A DNA stretch of 31,483 nucleotides from Anaerolineae bacterium (GCA_016926595.1 JAFGOG010000174.1:1-31483); one strand, 5' to 3'; numbered from the stretch's first letter, positions 17,369-26,284 are shown. Translations and numbers: made by a program. Notes: a model not told the origin generated them from the letters alone.

Positions 17369-17434
17369 AGAAGCCTCTCTGTGGAGGATCGGGGTTATGG
17401 AAGGACTGCAAGGCTTCGCGCCAGGGAGGAAGCG

Positions 17435-19612
17435 ATGTCATGGAAGATAGGGACTCTAGGCGTTCTGCTCCTGCTCGTTCTGCTCGCGCCGGGGCCGGGC
17501 CGGCCGGCGACGGCCACGCCCCAGGCCACGCCGGCCGTATCGACCTGGGTAATTGAGCACGTGGATGCGCCCAGGCTATTCGAGGACATGGGCGATCGCA
17601 GCCTGGCCCTGGACGCTGCCGGGCATCCCCATATCGCTTACGGCGCCGATCATCTCTACTATGCCTGGAACGACGCGACCCAATGGCATTTGGAGGTGGT
17701 CGACGAGACCTGGGGAGTAGGGGGTCATACGTCACTGGGCCTGGATTCACTGGGTCACCCGCACATCAGCTACGCTGACGCGCAAGGCAACTTGAGGTAC
17801 ACCTGGCACGACGGCACCGCCTGGCAAGTCCAGGTTGTGGACTATGCCGCCAGCGCCAACCTTCCGACCTCTCTGGCCCTGGATACGGAGAGCCGGCCGC
17901 ACATCAGCTACATCGACTGGACTGATGGGCTAAAATATGCCTGGCACGACGGGATGGACTGGCGAATCGAGACGGTGGACGGATCGGAATACGTCGCCTC
18001 TTGCACATCTTTGGCCCTCGACTCGGCCGGCCAACCGCACATCAGCTACGTCGACTTGATGGGCGGACTGAAGTATGCCTGGCATGATGGTCTGGCCTGG
18101 CGGATCGAGTTCGTAGGGGGAATGGGCAGTTACAATTCACTGGCCCTGGATGCCGCGGCTCACCCGCACATCACCTACTCGGACTATGGCAACCTCATGC
18201 ACACCTGGCACGACGGCACGGCCTGGCACGTGGAGATTGTGGACGACGCCAGCGAGGACGTGGGTTACTACAGCTCTCTGGCGCTCGACGGGGCCGGGCA
18301 TCCGCGCATCAGCTACTGCCTGTACAAGTACATCCCAGACTATGCCTGTGACGAGCTGCGGTACGCCTGGCACGATGGCACCTCCTGGTACACCGAGACC
18401 GTGGACAGCGAGGGCCTGGTGGGGAACTATACCTCGCTCGCCCTGGATTCAGCCGGCCGGCCGCATATCAGCTATTCGGATGCCGAAAGCTTGAAGTACG
18501 CCCAGAGTAACGGCACCTCCTGGCAGATCAAAGTCGTAGACACACAGTCGATCGTCGGTCTCGACACCTCCTTGGCCCTGGATACGGCCGGCCACCCGCA
18601 CATCGGCTACTACGATGCGACCAACCATGACCTCAAGTATGCCCACCACGATGGTTCCACATGGCATCTTGAGACCGTGGACAGCGCCGGGGATGTGGGC
18701 CGCTATGCCTCGCTGGTCCTGGATACGGGGCAATATCCCCACGTCAGCTACCTGGACAGCACGGACGGCGACCTGAAATACGCCCGCCATGACGGTGCCA
18801 CCTGGCACATCGAGGTCGTGGATAGCGCTGGCGAGGTGGGTGAGTATTCCTCGCTCGCCCTGGACACGCTAGATCATCCGCACATCGGCTACTATGACCG
18901 CAGCAATGGTGGCTTGAAGTACGCCTACTACGACGGTGTTTCCTGGAACATCGAGGTTGTGGATGCGGCCGGCAACGCCGGTTCGCAGATTTCGTTGGCC
19001 CTGGACACCGGGAATCATCCGCACATGAGTTACTCTGACGAGGTCGAGCGGGACCTCTGGTACGCGTGGTCCGATGGTACGTCCTGGTACACCGAGACAG
19101 CAGGGGGTTGGAACCCAAACCTGGGACTGAACTCTCGTACCTCCCTGGTCCTCGACCCGGCCGGCCAACCGTGCATCGGCTACTATAGCGACCCGTACCT
19201 GACGTATGCCTGGTACAATGGCACCTACTGGTGGTGGGATACCGTGGATGTGGGCCTGGGCCTGGGTGGAGGCTTCGTTTCCCTGGCCCTGGACCAGGCG
19301 CAGCAGCCCCATCTCAGCTACTTCCGGGAGAGCAGGTTCTTTAACACTAGCCTGCAGTATGCCTGGTACGACGGCGCTGACTGGCAGATAGAGATCGTGG
19401 ATAGCCTTGGCCGGGTGGGTCTGTACACATCCCTGGCCCTGGATGCGGCCGGGCGCCCGTACATCAGCTACTATGATTACACTAACGGCGACCTGAACTA
19501 TGCCTACCGGGTCGAACTGCCCTACCGGTTTTACCTACCGCTTCTCGACCGACAGAGCGGAGGTAGCCGCCGACGCGGTAGAGGGGTAGCGCAATCCACC
19601 TCGGGAGATTGA
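17435..19612 (+). CDS. Secreted 14-repeat beta-propeller-like protein
   Basis: A 725-residue protein. The start is ATG at 17435 with GGAGGA five bases before it; an upstream GTG (17381) has no such site and would spoil the signal peptide. Residues 1-30 are an export signal (MSWKIGTLGVLLLLVLLAPG, then Ala-Thr-Pro). The rest is 14 units of about 42-54 residues with the core SLALDxAGxPHISYxD...LKYAWHDGTxW.IExVD. Each unit looks like one four-strand blade, so the total would suit two seven-bladed propellers. The tail has YRFYLPLL, similar to the YLPL tails of Anaerolineae surface proteins, but here 24 extra residues (basic, Gly/Ser-rich) follow it, perhaps from a lost stop codon. A role in binding or adhesion outside the cell is a guess. 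The PD-(D/E)XK gene starts 2 bases after its stop. Confidence 0.75.
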   Translation: MSWKIGTLGVLLLLVLLAPGPGRPATATPQATPAVSTWVIEHVDAPRLFEDMGDRSLALDAAGHPHIAYGADHLYYAWNDATQWHLEVVDETWGVGGHTSLGLDSLGHPHISYADAQGNLRYTWHDGTAWQVQVVDYAASANLPTSLALDTESRPHISYIDWTDGLKYAWHDGMDWRIETVDGSEYVASCTSLALDSAGQPHISYVDLMGGLKYAWHDGLAWRIEFVGGMGSYNSLALDAAAHPHITYSDYGNLMHTWHDGTAWHVEIVDDASEDVGYYSSLALDGAGHPRISYCLYKYIPDYACDELRYAWHDGTSWYTETVDSEGLVGNYTSLALDSAGRPHISYSDAESLKYAQSNGTSWQIKVVDTQSIVGLDTSLALDTAGHPHIGYYDATNHDLKYAHHDGSTWHLETVDSAGDVGRYASLVLDTGQYPHVSYLDSTDGDLKYARHDGATWHIEVVDSAGEVGEYSSLALDTLDHPHIGYYDRSNGGLKYAYYDGVSWNIEVVDAAGNAGSQISLALDTGNHPHMSYSDEVERDLWYAWSDGTSWYTETAGGWNPNLGLNSRTSLVLDPAGQPCIGYYSDPYLTYAWYNGTYWWWDTVDVGLGLGGGFVSLALDQAQQPHLSYFRESRFFNTSLQYAWYDGADWQIEIVDSLGRVGLYTSLALDAAGRPYISYYDYTNGDLNYAYRVELPYRFYLPLLDRQSGGSRRRGRGVAQSTSGD

Positions 19613-19614
19613 CG

Positions 19615-20253
19615 ATGTTTGAGATGGCTACGGTCTTGCGCGAACTTGCCCGCAAGCGGCCTGTTTTTCACTCCGAAGCCGACTTTCAGCACGCCCTGGC
19701 CTGGGAGATCCATCACCAGTGGCCGGAGTGCGCGATGCGGTTGGAATTCAAGCCTCCCCACGTGGATGCCCGTATGTACCTGGACATCTGGGCGACGGAC
19801 AAGACGACGACGCTGGCTATCGAGCTCAAGTACAAGACGCGCCGGCTCAGTATAAAGGTTAAAGGGGAGGACTATGAGCTGCTAAATCAGAGCGCCCAAG
19901 ACATCGGGCGCTACGACTTTTGGCGGGACGTGCAGCGGGTGGAACAGGTCGTGGCCGGCCGGCCGTCTACCATTGGCTACGTGATCTTTTTGACCAACGA
20001 CAGCGCGTACTGGACGCCACGGACGAGTGGCCGGACCATCGATGCCGCCTTCCGTATGCACCCAGGCCGTAAGGTGACGGGCGAACTGCGGTGGGGAACG
20101 GGAGCGTCAAAGGGGACAATGCGTGGGCGAGAGAAATCCATCCAGATCAAGGGCACCTATAGCCTGACCTGGGAGGACTACTCTGTGCTGGGGAGAGGAA
20201 ACTACAATAGATTCAGGTACCTCTCTTGGAGGATTCCTGGAGGCATACTATGA
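19615..20253 (+). CDS. Small PD-(D/E)XK nuclease-like protein
   Basis: A 212-residue soluble protein with ATG at 19615 and GGGAG upstream. HSEADFQHALAWEI (E21, E31) opens the domain, then RMYLDIWATDKTTTLAIELK gives D57 and E70-L-K72, the D...ExK core of the PD-(D/E)XK fold. The C-terminal half (DIGRYDFWRDVQRVEQVVAG, then a GYVIFLTNDSAYW strand) fits the later strands of that fold. Similar small stand-alone proteins are common and mostly uncharacterised. It lies between two secreted-protein genes: 2 bases after the repeat protein, and its stop overlaps the start of the DUF3160 gene (ATGA). Either it is a defence-type enzyme lodged in a surface-protein operon or the fold serves another purpose here. 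Confidence 0.65.
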   Translation: MFEMATVLRELARKRPVFHSEADFQHALAWEIHHQWPECAMRLEFKPPHVDARMYLDIWATDKTTTLAIELKYKTRRLSIKVKGEDYELLNQSAQDIGRYDFWRDVQRVEQVVAGRPSTIGYVIFLTNDSAYWTPRTSGRTIDAAFRMHPGRKVTGELRWGTGASKGTMRGREKSIQIKGTYSLTWEDYSVLGRGNYNRFRYLSWRIPGGIL

Positions 20254-22412
20254 ACAAGCGATTGGCCGGGACAATAATCTGGATGGTCGTCTTGCTGCTG
20301 GGCTGTGGATTGGGGAGCACTCCGGCCCCAGCCCCTGCTACGCCTGGGCCTCCACAGCGGATAGAGGTAGGCATGTCGGTGTTTGCCCCCTATGAGCCAA
20401 TCCCTGTAGAAGTGGTGGCTGCGGCTCCTGATTACACGCCCGATTTGAGTGCACTAGACCGCAATGTCTACCTCAGCGACGCCCAACGAGCCACGCTGGA
20501 AACCAATGGCTTTGTTGTCGTCCCCGAGGGCTATAAGAATCTCTATTCGACCTATGTGGATGCCAAAGAGTACAACATTCCCATCTTTGTCAGCACGGAC
20601 GCCGTATTGCATACCTTTCACATCCTCTATGACAACGCGCTGCGCACGATCGAAGAAAATCACCTGATTGGCGATCTCGAGTCGCTCAGTACGGCTATGC
20701 TGGCCGCCGCCCAAGCGGACTATGCCGCCACCAGCGGGGCTGTTCAGGAGGCCGCGCGGCAAAATATGGCCTTCTTCGCTGTAGCCACTCGCTTACTTGA
20801 TCCCGGTGCTACAATCCCCGACCCTGTACGCGATTGGGTTGACCAGGAACTGGCCTTGATCGACGCCCACGCCGGGTTTGTTCAATCCCCTATCTTTGGC
20901 TATTGGGAGGATTACAGCCAGTACGTTCCCCGGGGACACTATACCCGGAACGAGGATCTCCAGCGCTACTTTCAAGCGATGATGTGGTATGGACGGATGT
21001 CTTTCCATTTGCGCCGCTACCCCGAGGACCCCACGGCGGCACGGCGAGAGACACGCGGGGCGCTCATGATCGTGCGGGCGATCTACAATAGCAATGCTGG
21101 GAATGATCCGGCCTTGGATGTTTGGGATCGCATCTATGAGCCGACAGCCTTTTTCGTCGGCGCAACCGATGACTTGACGGTATACGACTATGCCCGCGTG
21201 GCTCAAGAGGTGTACGGCGGACTGCCGGACCCGGCGACCTTGGCCGACGAGGCCCAAATTGAATCGTTCATCTCGGCTGCCCAACAGCTGCGCAAACCGG
21301 CTATCGCGCCCATGTTTGTCACGACGAGCCAAGGGGAGCGGGTAGAATACAGTCAGGGCTTTCGCTTCATGGGCCAGCGTTTCGTTCCCGACAGCTACAT
21401 ATTGCAGGAATTGGTCTTTGGTTCACGTGAAATGTGGTATCTTGGCTCCGCAGAACCCTTCACGATGGTTCAGACTGAGGGAGGCGATATCCGCGGGTTT
21501 CCCCGGGGGCTGGACGTGCCGGCTGCGCTGGGCAGTGCGCGGGGTCTGGAGATCCTCACCGCCGAGGGGGACACCGAATACAGGGGTTACGCTGAGCAAC
21601 TGGCCAAGCTACAGGGCGAGTTCGCCGCCCTATCTACGGAGCAGTGGACGGGCAACCTGTACTGGAGCTGGCTCCATACCTTACGGCCACTGTTGGAGGT
21701 CAAGGGCGAAGGTTATCCCTTCTTTATGCGCGCCCCGGCTTGGGTGGACAAGGACCTGCACACCTGGCTGGGCTCCTGGACCGAGCTGCGCCACGATACC
21801 ATCCTCCTGGCCAAGCAATCCGCCACAACCGTGGTCGTTTGTGGACGCCCGGAGCCCGAGGCGACCCGCGGCTACGTCGAGCCACAACCAGAGGTTTATG
21901 CCCGGCTGGCCGCGCTCACCGCCCAGATGCAGACCGGTTTACATGGGCGAGGCCTACTCTCCGAGAGCATGGAGCAGAAGCTAGATCGGATGGAGGAATT
22001 GGCCTTGGCGCTCAAGATCATCAGCGAGAAAGAACTGCGCGGAGAGGGCCTGACTGAGCAAGAATATACCCTCATCCGGGACATTGGCGACACATTGGAA
22101 GGCCTGGCCATGTTCCCTGGAAAAGACAACGGATCCTTGAACTCCGAATCTGACGAGCGTGTGGCATTGGTGGCTGACGTACACACCGACTGGAACACGG
22201 CGTATGTGCTGGAGGAAGGCGTGGGCGACGCTTTCACGATCTATGTCGTTGTGTTGGTGGAAGGGAAGCAGATTGTTGCCCGGGGCAGCGTCTTTTCCTA
22301 CTACGAGTTCAAATGGCCCGCGGATAACCGCTTGACCGACGAAGCGTGGAGAGCGCTGTCTCCCCGACCCGGCCGGCCGGCATGGACAGCGTCGTTCATT
22401 ATCTCAGAGTAA
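20250..22412 (+). CDS. DUF3160 family lipoprotein
   Basis: A 720-residue exported protein. ATG at 20250 overlaps the stop of the preceding gene as ATGA and has TGGAGG upstream. The N-terminus MNKRLAGTIIWMVVLLLGC is a lipoprotein signal with lipid-carrying Cys19, followed by a Pro/Ala linker. The DUF3160 hallmarks are a segment LYSTYVDAKEYNIPIFVSTD leading into AVLHTFHILYDNALRTIEE (about 110-140), WYGRMSFHLRR (about 250), RFMGQRFVPDSYILQELVFG (about 380) and a C-terminal DVHTDWNTAYVLEEGVGDAF. The molecular function of DUF3160 is not known to me; it is found in many bacteria as a secreted or lipid-anchored protein. Confidence 0.85.
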   Translation: MNKRLAGTIIWMVVLLLGCGLGSTPAPAPATPGPPQRIEVGMSVFAPYEPIPVEVVAAAPDYTPDLSALDRNVYLSDAQRATLETNGFVVVPEGYKNLYSTYVDAKEYNIPIFVSTDAVLHTFHILYDNALRTIEENHLIGDLESLSTAMLAAAQADYAATSGAVQEAARQNMAFFAVATRLLDPGATIPDPVRDWVDQELALIDAHAGFVQSPIFGYWEDYSQYVPRGHYTRNEDLQRYFQAMMWYGRMSFHLRRYPEDPTAARRETRGALMIVRAIYNSNAGNDPALDVWDRIYEPTAFFVGATDDLTVYDYARVAQEVYGGLPDPATLADEAQIESFISAAQQLRKPAIAPMFVTTSQGERVEYSQGFRFMGQRFVPDSYILQELVFGSREMWYLGSAEPFTMVQTEGGDIRGFPRGLDVPAALGSARGLEILTAEGDTEYRGYAEQLAKLQGEFAALSTEQWTGNLYWSWLHTLRPLLEVKGEGYPFFMRAPAWVDKDLHTWLGSWTELRHDTILLAKQSATTVVVCGRPEPEATRGYVEPQPEVYARLAALTAQMQTGLHGRGLLSESMEQKLDRMEELALALKIISEKELRGEGLTEQEYTLIRDIGDTLEGLAMFPGKDNGSLNSESDERVALVADVHTDWNTAYVLEEGVGDAFTIYVVVLVEGKQIVARGSVFSYYEFKWPADNRLTDEAWRALSPRPGRPAWTASFIISE

Positions 22413-22440
22413 GGAAATCTGATCCGCTACTGGTTTTAGC

Positions 22441-22539
22441 GAGGGCATTCTCCTGAGTGCTTCTCTGGTCCTGGACACCGCGGGGCAGCCACGTATCGGT
22501 TACTCCAATGGTATCGACCTGCGGTATGTATCTACCTAG
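22441..22539 (+). pseudogene. Remnant of one blade of the 14-repeat protein family
   Basis: The frame reads EGILLSASLVLDTAGQPRIG, then YSNGIDLRYVST and TAG at 22537-22539. This is the SLALDTAGxPHIGYYD...LKYA core of the repeats at 17435-19612, standing alone with no start codon and an in-frame stop upstream at 22420. It is the 3' end of a lost paralogue or of a displaced end of the same gene. In the rest of 22413-22714 I see no other coding signal. Confidence 0.65.
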
Positions 22540-22714
22540 GACAGGCAGTGAGCAGAATCGATCTCATCTTCAAGCGTGTGCTCCAACCCGTAGGGAAAGC
22601 ACAGAAATCGCGTAGGGCAACACCTCGGCGCAACGGCTACAATAGGAAGGCTGGACTGGTTCGCACTTCGAACTTGCCAGGACGCAGCCAGGGTAGCGAG
22701 AACTGGAGGGCAAG

Positions 22715-24253
22715 ATGTACCAAGGTTCCGTTGGCCGTAATGCACCACCCATACCCAGGGGGCTGAAGCTATGCTTGCTGCTGATCGGGCTGCTCATAAG
22801 TGGATGTACGGGCGCTCCCCCCATGACCAGCCCACGGCCGCTCACTGCGATGCCTACCAATGCATCGCCTCCGGTGGTCACCACGGCGTCGGAGAGCCCG
22901 AACGTGACGTTCACCGCGGCAGCTACAGACACTCCCATCCCGACGGTTGTACCAAGCTACACCCCGGCACCCACGCCATCTCCTTCCCCTGTACCGACAG
23001 CGCTGCCGTTGGAGGGTCTCCCTGAAGGGGTCATCTCTTTCCTGGGGCCGGGCGATCAGCTGTGGCTGATGCTTCCGAATGGCCAGGACCAGGAGCAGTT
23101 GACCTCAGGAGGACCGGTGCTATCCCCGGTATGGTCTCCCAATGGGGAAAAACTGGCCTATATTCAGAAAGGAGAATCCGGCCGCCACGAGGCCATGCTC
23201 TATGAGGTAGCCGCAAAGCGCAGCTACACCGTGACTACCGGCATCGCGGATGCCGGGTTCTACCAGGCCCTGTTCCAGCTGAGCTGGTCTTCCACAGGCC
23301 GCTACCTGCTCCTCGACAGCGGTACGGACAGGCAGAGCAGGCTGGTGATTGTCGACGTCACGACGGGGCAAATAAAGGACATCATAACCACAGTTTACGA
23401 TAATGGCAGCAGTTACGGCTGGTCTCCCGTCGGGGAACAGCTGGCGTACATCCAGGGAGTAGAACTGGAGCCGCGGGAGGCCGTGCTTTACGATCTGGCC
23501 ACCGGGTTTAGATGTACGCCGACCGCCGCCATTTCAGAGGACTGGATTTCTGAGACACTTGGTGGCATCACGAGTGACTGGTTCCATGAGACCCTCATTA
23601 TACTCAACTGGTCTCCCGATGGACGTTACCTGCTTCTCGACAGCGGTACGAGTCCGGAGAGATGCGTCGTCATTCTGGAAGCCGCGACGGGCCGGATCGA
23701 GAACGGCCTAATCGCAAGAGGTTATGCATGGTCTCCAGATGGCCGGCGCCTGGCGTTCGGTCAAGCCCATCCGCTGGAGACGCCGATCCCCATCGGGAGT
23801 GGAGACTCGATCGACATCGCCGTACTGGAAATAGGCCAGCCGACACCGCGAGTCGTACTCGAGGGCTCATCGGAGGTCGGCTACTACCCCAGATCATGGT
23901 TGCCGGATGGCCGACTGCTCTATACTCGCCTGAACTGGAACGAAACTGCGACGGACCATTACACTTCTGAGTGGACCCTGCTGATCGACGGGGGCAACGC
24001 GGAACCGCAGCCCGCCGAGGATCTGCCGCCCGATTTGAACCCTGACGTGCGCGCCGGCCTGCCAATAGCGTATCAGGGTCTGGCCAATGCCAGTCATTTC
24101 TCCTGGTCGAGCGATCGACGCTGGCTGGTCTTCCAAGCTGGGGATCCCATGAACGCCAGTATTTACCTGTTTCAGTGGCAGAGCAACACGCCGCCTTATC
24201 GCTTGGCACGAGGGACTGATCCGGCCTGGCAGCCTCGGCCTCGATCCCCCTGA
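22715..24253 (+). CDS. PD40/TolB-like beta-propeller lipoprotein
   Basis: A 512-residue lipoprotein. ATG at 22715 has GGAGGG seven bases upstream. The signal MYQGSVGRNAPPIPRGLKLC runs into LLLIGLLISGC with Cys31 as the lipid site, then an unstructured Pro/Thr/Ser linker of about 75 residues. The rest holds seven PD40-like strands: WSPNGEKLAYIQ, WSSTGRYLLLDSG, WSPVGEQLAYIQ, WSPDGRYLLLDSG, WSPDGRRLAFGQ, WLPDGRLLYTRL and WSSDRRWLVFQAG, as expected for a seven-bladed propeller related to TolB. The product is anchored at the outer face of the membrane; its ligand is unknown. The similar minus-strand lipoprotein at 26285-27544 has the same build. Confidence 0.8.
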   Translation: MYQGSVGRNAPPIPRGLKLCLLLIGLLISGCTGAPPMTSPRPLTAMPTNASPPVVTTASESPNVTFTAAATDTPIPTVVPSYTPAPTPSPSPVPTALPLEGLPEGVISFLGPGDQLWLMLPNGQDQEQLTSGGPVLSPVWSPNGEKLAYIQKGESGRHEAMLYEVAAKRSYTVTTGIADAGFYQALFQLSWSSTGRYLLLDSGTDRQSRLVIVDVTTGQIKDIITTVYDNGSSYGWSPVGEQLAYIQGVELEPREAVLYDLATGFRCTPTAAISEDWISETLGGITSDWFHETLIILNWSPDGRYLLLDSGTSPERCVVILEAATGRIENGLIARGYAWSPDGRRLAFGQAHPLETPIPIGSGDSIDIAVLEIGQPTPRVVLEGSSEVGYYPRSWLPDGRLLYTRLNWNETATDHYTSEWTLLIDGGNAEPQPAEDLPPDLNPDVRAGLPIAYQGLANASHFSWSSDRRWLVFQAGDPMNASIYLFQWQSNTPPYRLARGTDPAWQPRPRSP

Positions 24254-24434
24254 GGAAACCTCGCAAGAGTTTTTGCGGCTCTGGCCCTCCGGGCGGGGCG
24301 GGGGCATGGGGAATGTCCGGGTGTTGGAAGATTGGCCGTACTGTTTCTATCCACAGAGACGCTGGGATAGAAGGAAGGGGAGCTGTCGAAAAGTCGTACT
24401 GCTAGTCAGACATTGTTCCTCGGCACGTGAGTGC

Positions 24435-24463
24435 TTGCATGCTGCCGCATCCCCCGGTACACT
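24435..24463 (+). promoter_or_regulatory. Candidate promoter upstream of the 235-residue membrane protein
   Basis: TTGCAT at 24435-24440 and TACACT at 24458-24463 are 17 bases apart. The match is moderate (three and four of six). It would start transcription near 24470, about 60 bases before the ATG at 24531. Confidence 0.3.
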
Positions 24464-24530
24464 GGAAACAAGAAAAGACCGGATATCGCTAACGATGGGC
24501 TATGCCGACCCTGCATACGGGCAATGAGCA

Positions 24531-25238
24531 ATGACCCTTCAGCAGAATCCTGAGCGCTCCTCTAGAATAAGTTGGGCCAAATACCCCCTTATTGCTTCCT
24601 GTATCCTCACTGCAGGAGTGTTGACAATATGGCTAACCCCGCACTGGGACTACCTGCCTGAGTGGGCCCCTGTGCCAGGGTTGGCGCTGAACCTGCAATG
24701 TCTCTATTCGTTTATACTATGTCTGCTTGCATGGCCGCTGGGCGTCACGTTCATCGCTCGCTTGGCCAGCAAGCTGGTATTCTCGCTCAGCCGCATACGA
24801 TCCAAGCTAGTTATCGCTGTGATCATCCTGTCCATTTGCGTGGGGATATTGAGCTTTGCCGCCACACCCCTCCTGCTGGAAGACAAGATAGATGGTCTCC
24901 TGGTTAAGTTCGCCATCGCGCGGTACAATCTCGCCATTGACGCCATAGAGCGCTACCACCGGGACTATGGTGAGTATCCGCCGAGCCTAAACGCATTGGT
25001 CCCCTGCTATTTGCCAACCACCCCGGGTATCTATATGAAGTATGGAGAGACCTTACGGTATGATCCCGACTCTCAAAAGGGTTATGTTGGCCATGGTCCC
25101 TTTACGTTCGAGTTGTATGGCCACTACTGGATTCTGCATGGTCAAACCTTGAAGTACTGCCCGATCGGCGACAGTACCTGTCGAGGATTCGGGCGAATTG
25201 ACGATCGGTGGGTCGTAGCGTTTGCCTCGGCATTCTGA
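24531..25238 (+). CDS. Three-helix membrane protein with pseudopilin-like C-terminal domain
   Basis: A 235-residue protein starting at ATG 24531, with only a weak ribosome binding site (GAGCA). Three hydrophobic helices are seen at about 17-36, 55-79 and 90-115. The soluble C-terminal part begins with a helix ARYNLAIDAIERYHRDYGEY and PPSLNALVPCYLP, a pattern seen in the post-pilin-helix part of type II secretion pseudopilins, and has three cysteines that could form disulphides outside the cell. There are no other secretion genes nearby, so this is a likeness, not an assignment. It stands alone between the propeller lipoprotein and another membrane protein. Confidence 0.55.
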   Translation: MTLQQNPERSSRISWAKYPLIASCILTAGVLTIWLTPHWDYLPEWAPVPGLALNLQCLYSFILCLLAWPLGVTFIARLASKLVFSLSRIRSKLVIAVIILSICVGILSFAATPLLLEDKIDGLLVKFAIARYNLAIDAIERYHRDYGEYPPSLNALVPCYLPTTPGIYMKYGETLRYDPDSQKGYVGHGPFTFELYGHYWILHGQTLKYCPIGDSTCRGFGRIDDRWVVAFASAF

Positions 25239-25285
25239 GGGACGCTCACAGGCAGCGCATGGCGCAGCAAAACAGGTGTTGAGAG

Positions 25286-25957
25286 ATGGCTGAGCGCGAA
25301 CAAGGCCAAGAACGATTTCCGAGTCGCTGGCCGACCCTTTTGCTGTGGGTGCTAGCGCACATGGCCGGCGGCTACATCGGGGGACGGCTCAGTCAGTTCA
25401 TTGTGGCAGTGATTTGGCTGTTCAGCGGGAGCGATTGGGCAAGAAATGAGGCAACAGCGTTGGCCAGCTCTCTTTTCACAAGCTTGCTGGTAGGGGGCCT
25501 CCTGGTTGGCGTCGGGCAGTGGCTAGTTCTGAGACCTTGGACCTTTCCGTCTACGCGGTGGATGTGGGCGACGACTGGAGGGGTGGTGATCGGGGCCACT
25601 CTCGCTGCAATTGCGGCCTGTCCTACAGCTGGAATCATAGCAAGTGCCTACAACAACAACGATGTCGCCACTATGGTCTTGCTGGGAGCTTTAGTAAGCT
25701 GTCCTTTTGGCTTCGCGCTTGGCATCGCGCAGTGGTGGGTACTGCGGGGATGGGTGCAGCGCGCTGGATTATGGGTGCTAGCGACCACCCTTGGATGGAC
25801 GATTGGCGGAACGACGAACAATGTGCCACTGGCTGCAATTGTGGCCGGCGGAATGACTGGACTAGCGCTAATCTACCTGTTGCGGAATCCAAGCAATGCC
25901 GCGGCGTCAGAGCAAAAAGACGCTGTTGACGATACACCGCAGCGTGACGGCTCGTAG
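25286..25957 (+). CDS. Multi-helix membrane protein with GQWLVLR-type repeats
   Basis: A 223-residue protein starting at ATG 25286. It is almost wholly hydrophobic, with about six helices. Two matching half-units can be seen: GVGQWLVLRPWT...RWMWATTGGVVIGA (about 75-105) and GIAQWWVLRGWVQRAGLWVL...TTLGWTIGGT (about 145-175). The 'GQWLVLR...W...T..GW..G' unit is common in uncharacterised membrane proteins of Chloroflexota and cyanobacteria. The internal duplication suggests a two-fold arrangement. Function is unknown. The C-terminus is polar (about 20 residues). Confidence 0.6.
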   Translation: MAEREQGQERFPSRWPTLLLWVLAHMAGGYIGGRLSQFIVAVIWLFSGSDWARNEATALASSLFTSLLVGGLLVGVGQWLVLRPWTFPSTRWMWATTGGVVIGATLAAIAACPTAGIIASAYNNNDVATMVLLGALVSCPFGFALGIAQWWVLRGWVQRAGLWVLATTLGWTIGGTTNNVPLAAIVAGGMTGLALIYLLRNPSNAAASEQKDAVDDTPQRDGS

Positions 25958-26284
25958 ACAAGCAATCGGGACACGTCTCTGGATTCTGCGTAACGCAATC
26001 GAGGGTCACGATGGGCCTACTCTGGATGGTATCGCTCTATGGATCATCGGCATTTTTGGCTGCTGCCTGCCTGCACCTTGATTATTCTGCAACGATTCGT
26101 TCCATCCTCGGGGATTGGCATCTTCCCTTTTTGAGGTGAGTTCAATCAGCTACGAACTGGATATGTCTGCTCAACCACTGCAGCTGGTCGTCCAGACGGA
26201 TGACGGGGTGGCAACGTACGTATGGCAGGCAGAAAAGGTTTGCCCTTCAGTCGCCGTAGCGGCTCACGTGGATGCGTGTGACCC
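25958..26284. other. Gap between convergent genes with a possible 42-codon frame
   Basis: This 327-base stretch separates two convergent genes. ATG at 26011, with GAGGG five bases upstream, opens a plus-strand frame of 42 codons to TGA 26137-26139. Its first half is hydrophobic (MGLLWMVSLYGSSAFLAAAC), like a single membrane helix, so it could encode a small membrane peptide. A second frame just downstream (ISYELDMSAQPLQLVVQTDD) looks protein-like but has no start and runs into the opposite gene. Together these may be the remains of a frameshifted gene. No convincing terminator hairpin was found. Confidence 0.25.

Noticed and set aside
17435..19612. CRISPR-like or DNA tandem repeat array
   Set aside because: The periodicity is at protein level, about 130-140 bases with diverged DNA and open reading frame throughout.
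11144..22380. Recurrent GGCCGGCC palindromes across the window as a dispersed motif
   Set aside because: About ten sites are seen, above a rough guess for this base composition, but most fall in repeated Ala-Gly-Gln/Pro codons of the propeller gene and in ordinary GC-rich coding sequence.
24262..24277. CGCAA...TTGCG hairpin after the PD40 lipoprotein as a terminator
   Set aside because: Five base pairs only and no T-run after the stem; too weak to call.
24273..24527. 84-codon plus-strand frame before the 235-residue membrane protein
   Set aside because: No domain, no ribosome binding site, and it covers the candidate promoter.
24531..25238. Type II secretion pseudopilin
   Set aside because: The C-terminal pattern is similar, but there is no prepilin peptidase site and three membrane helices come before it.
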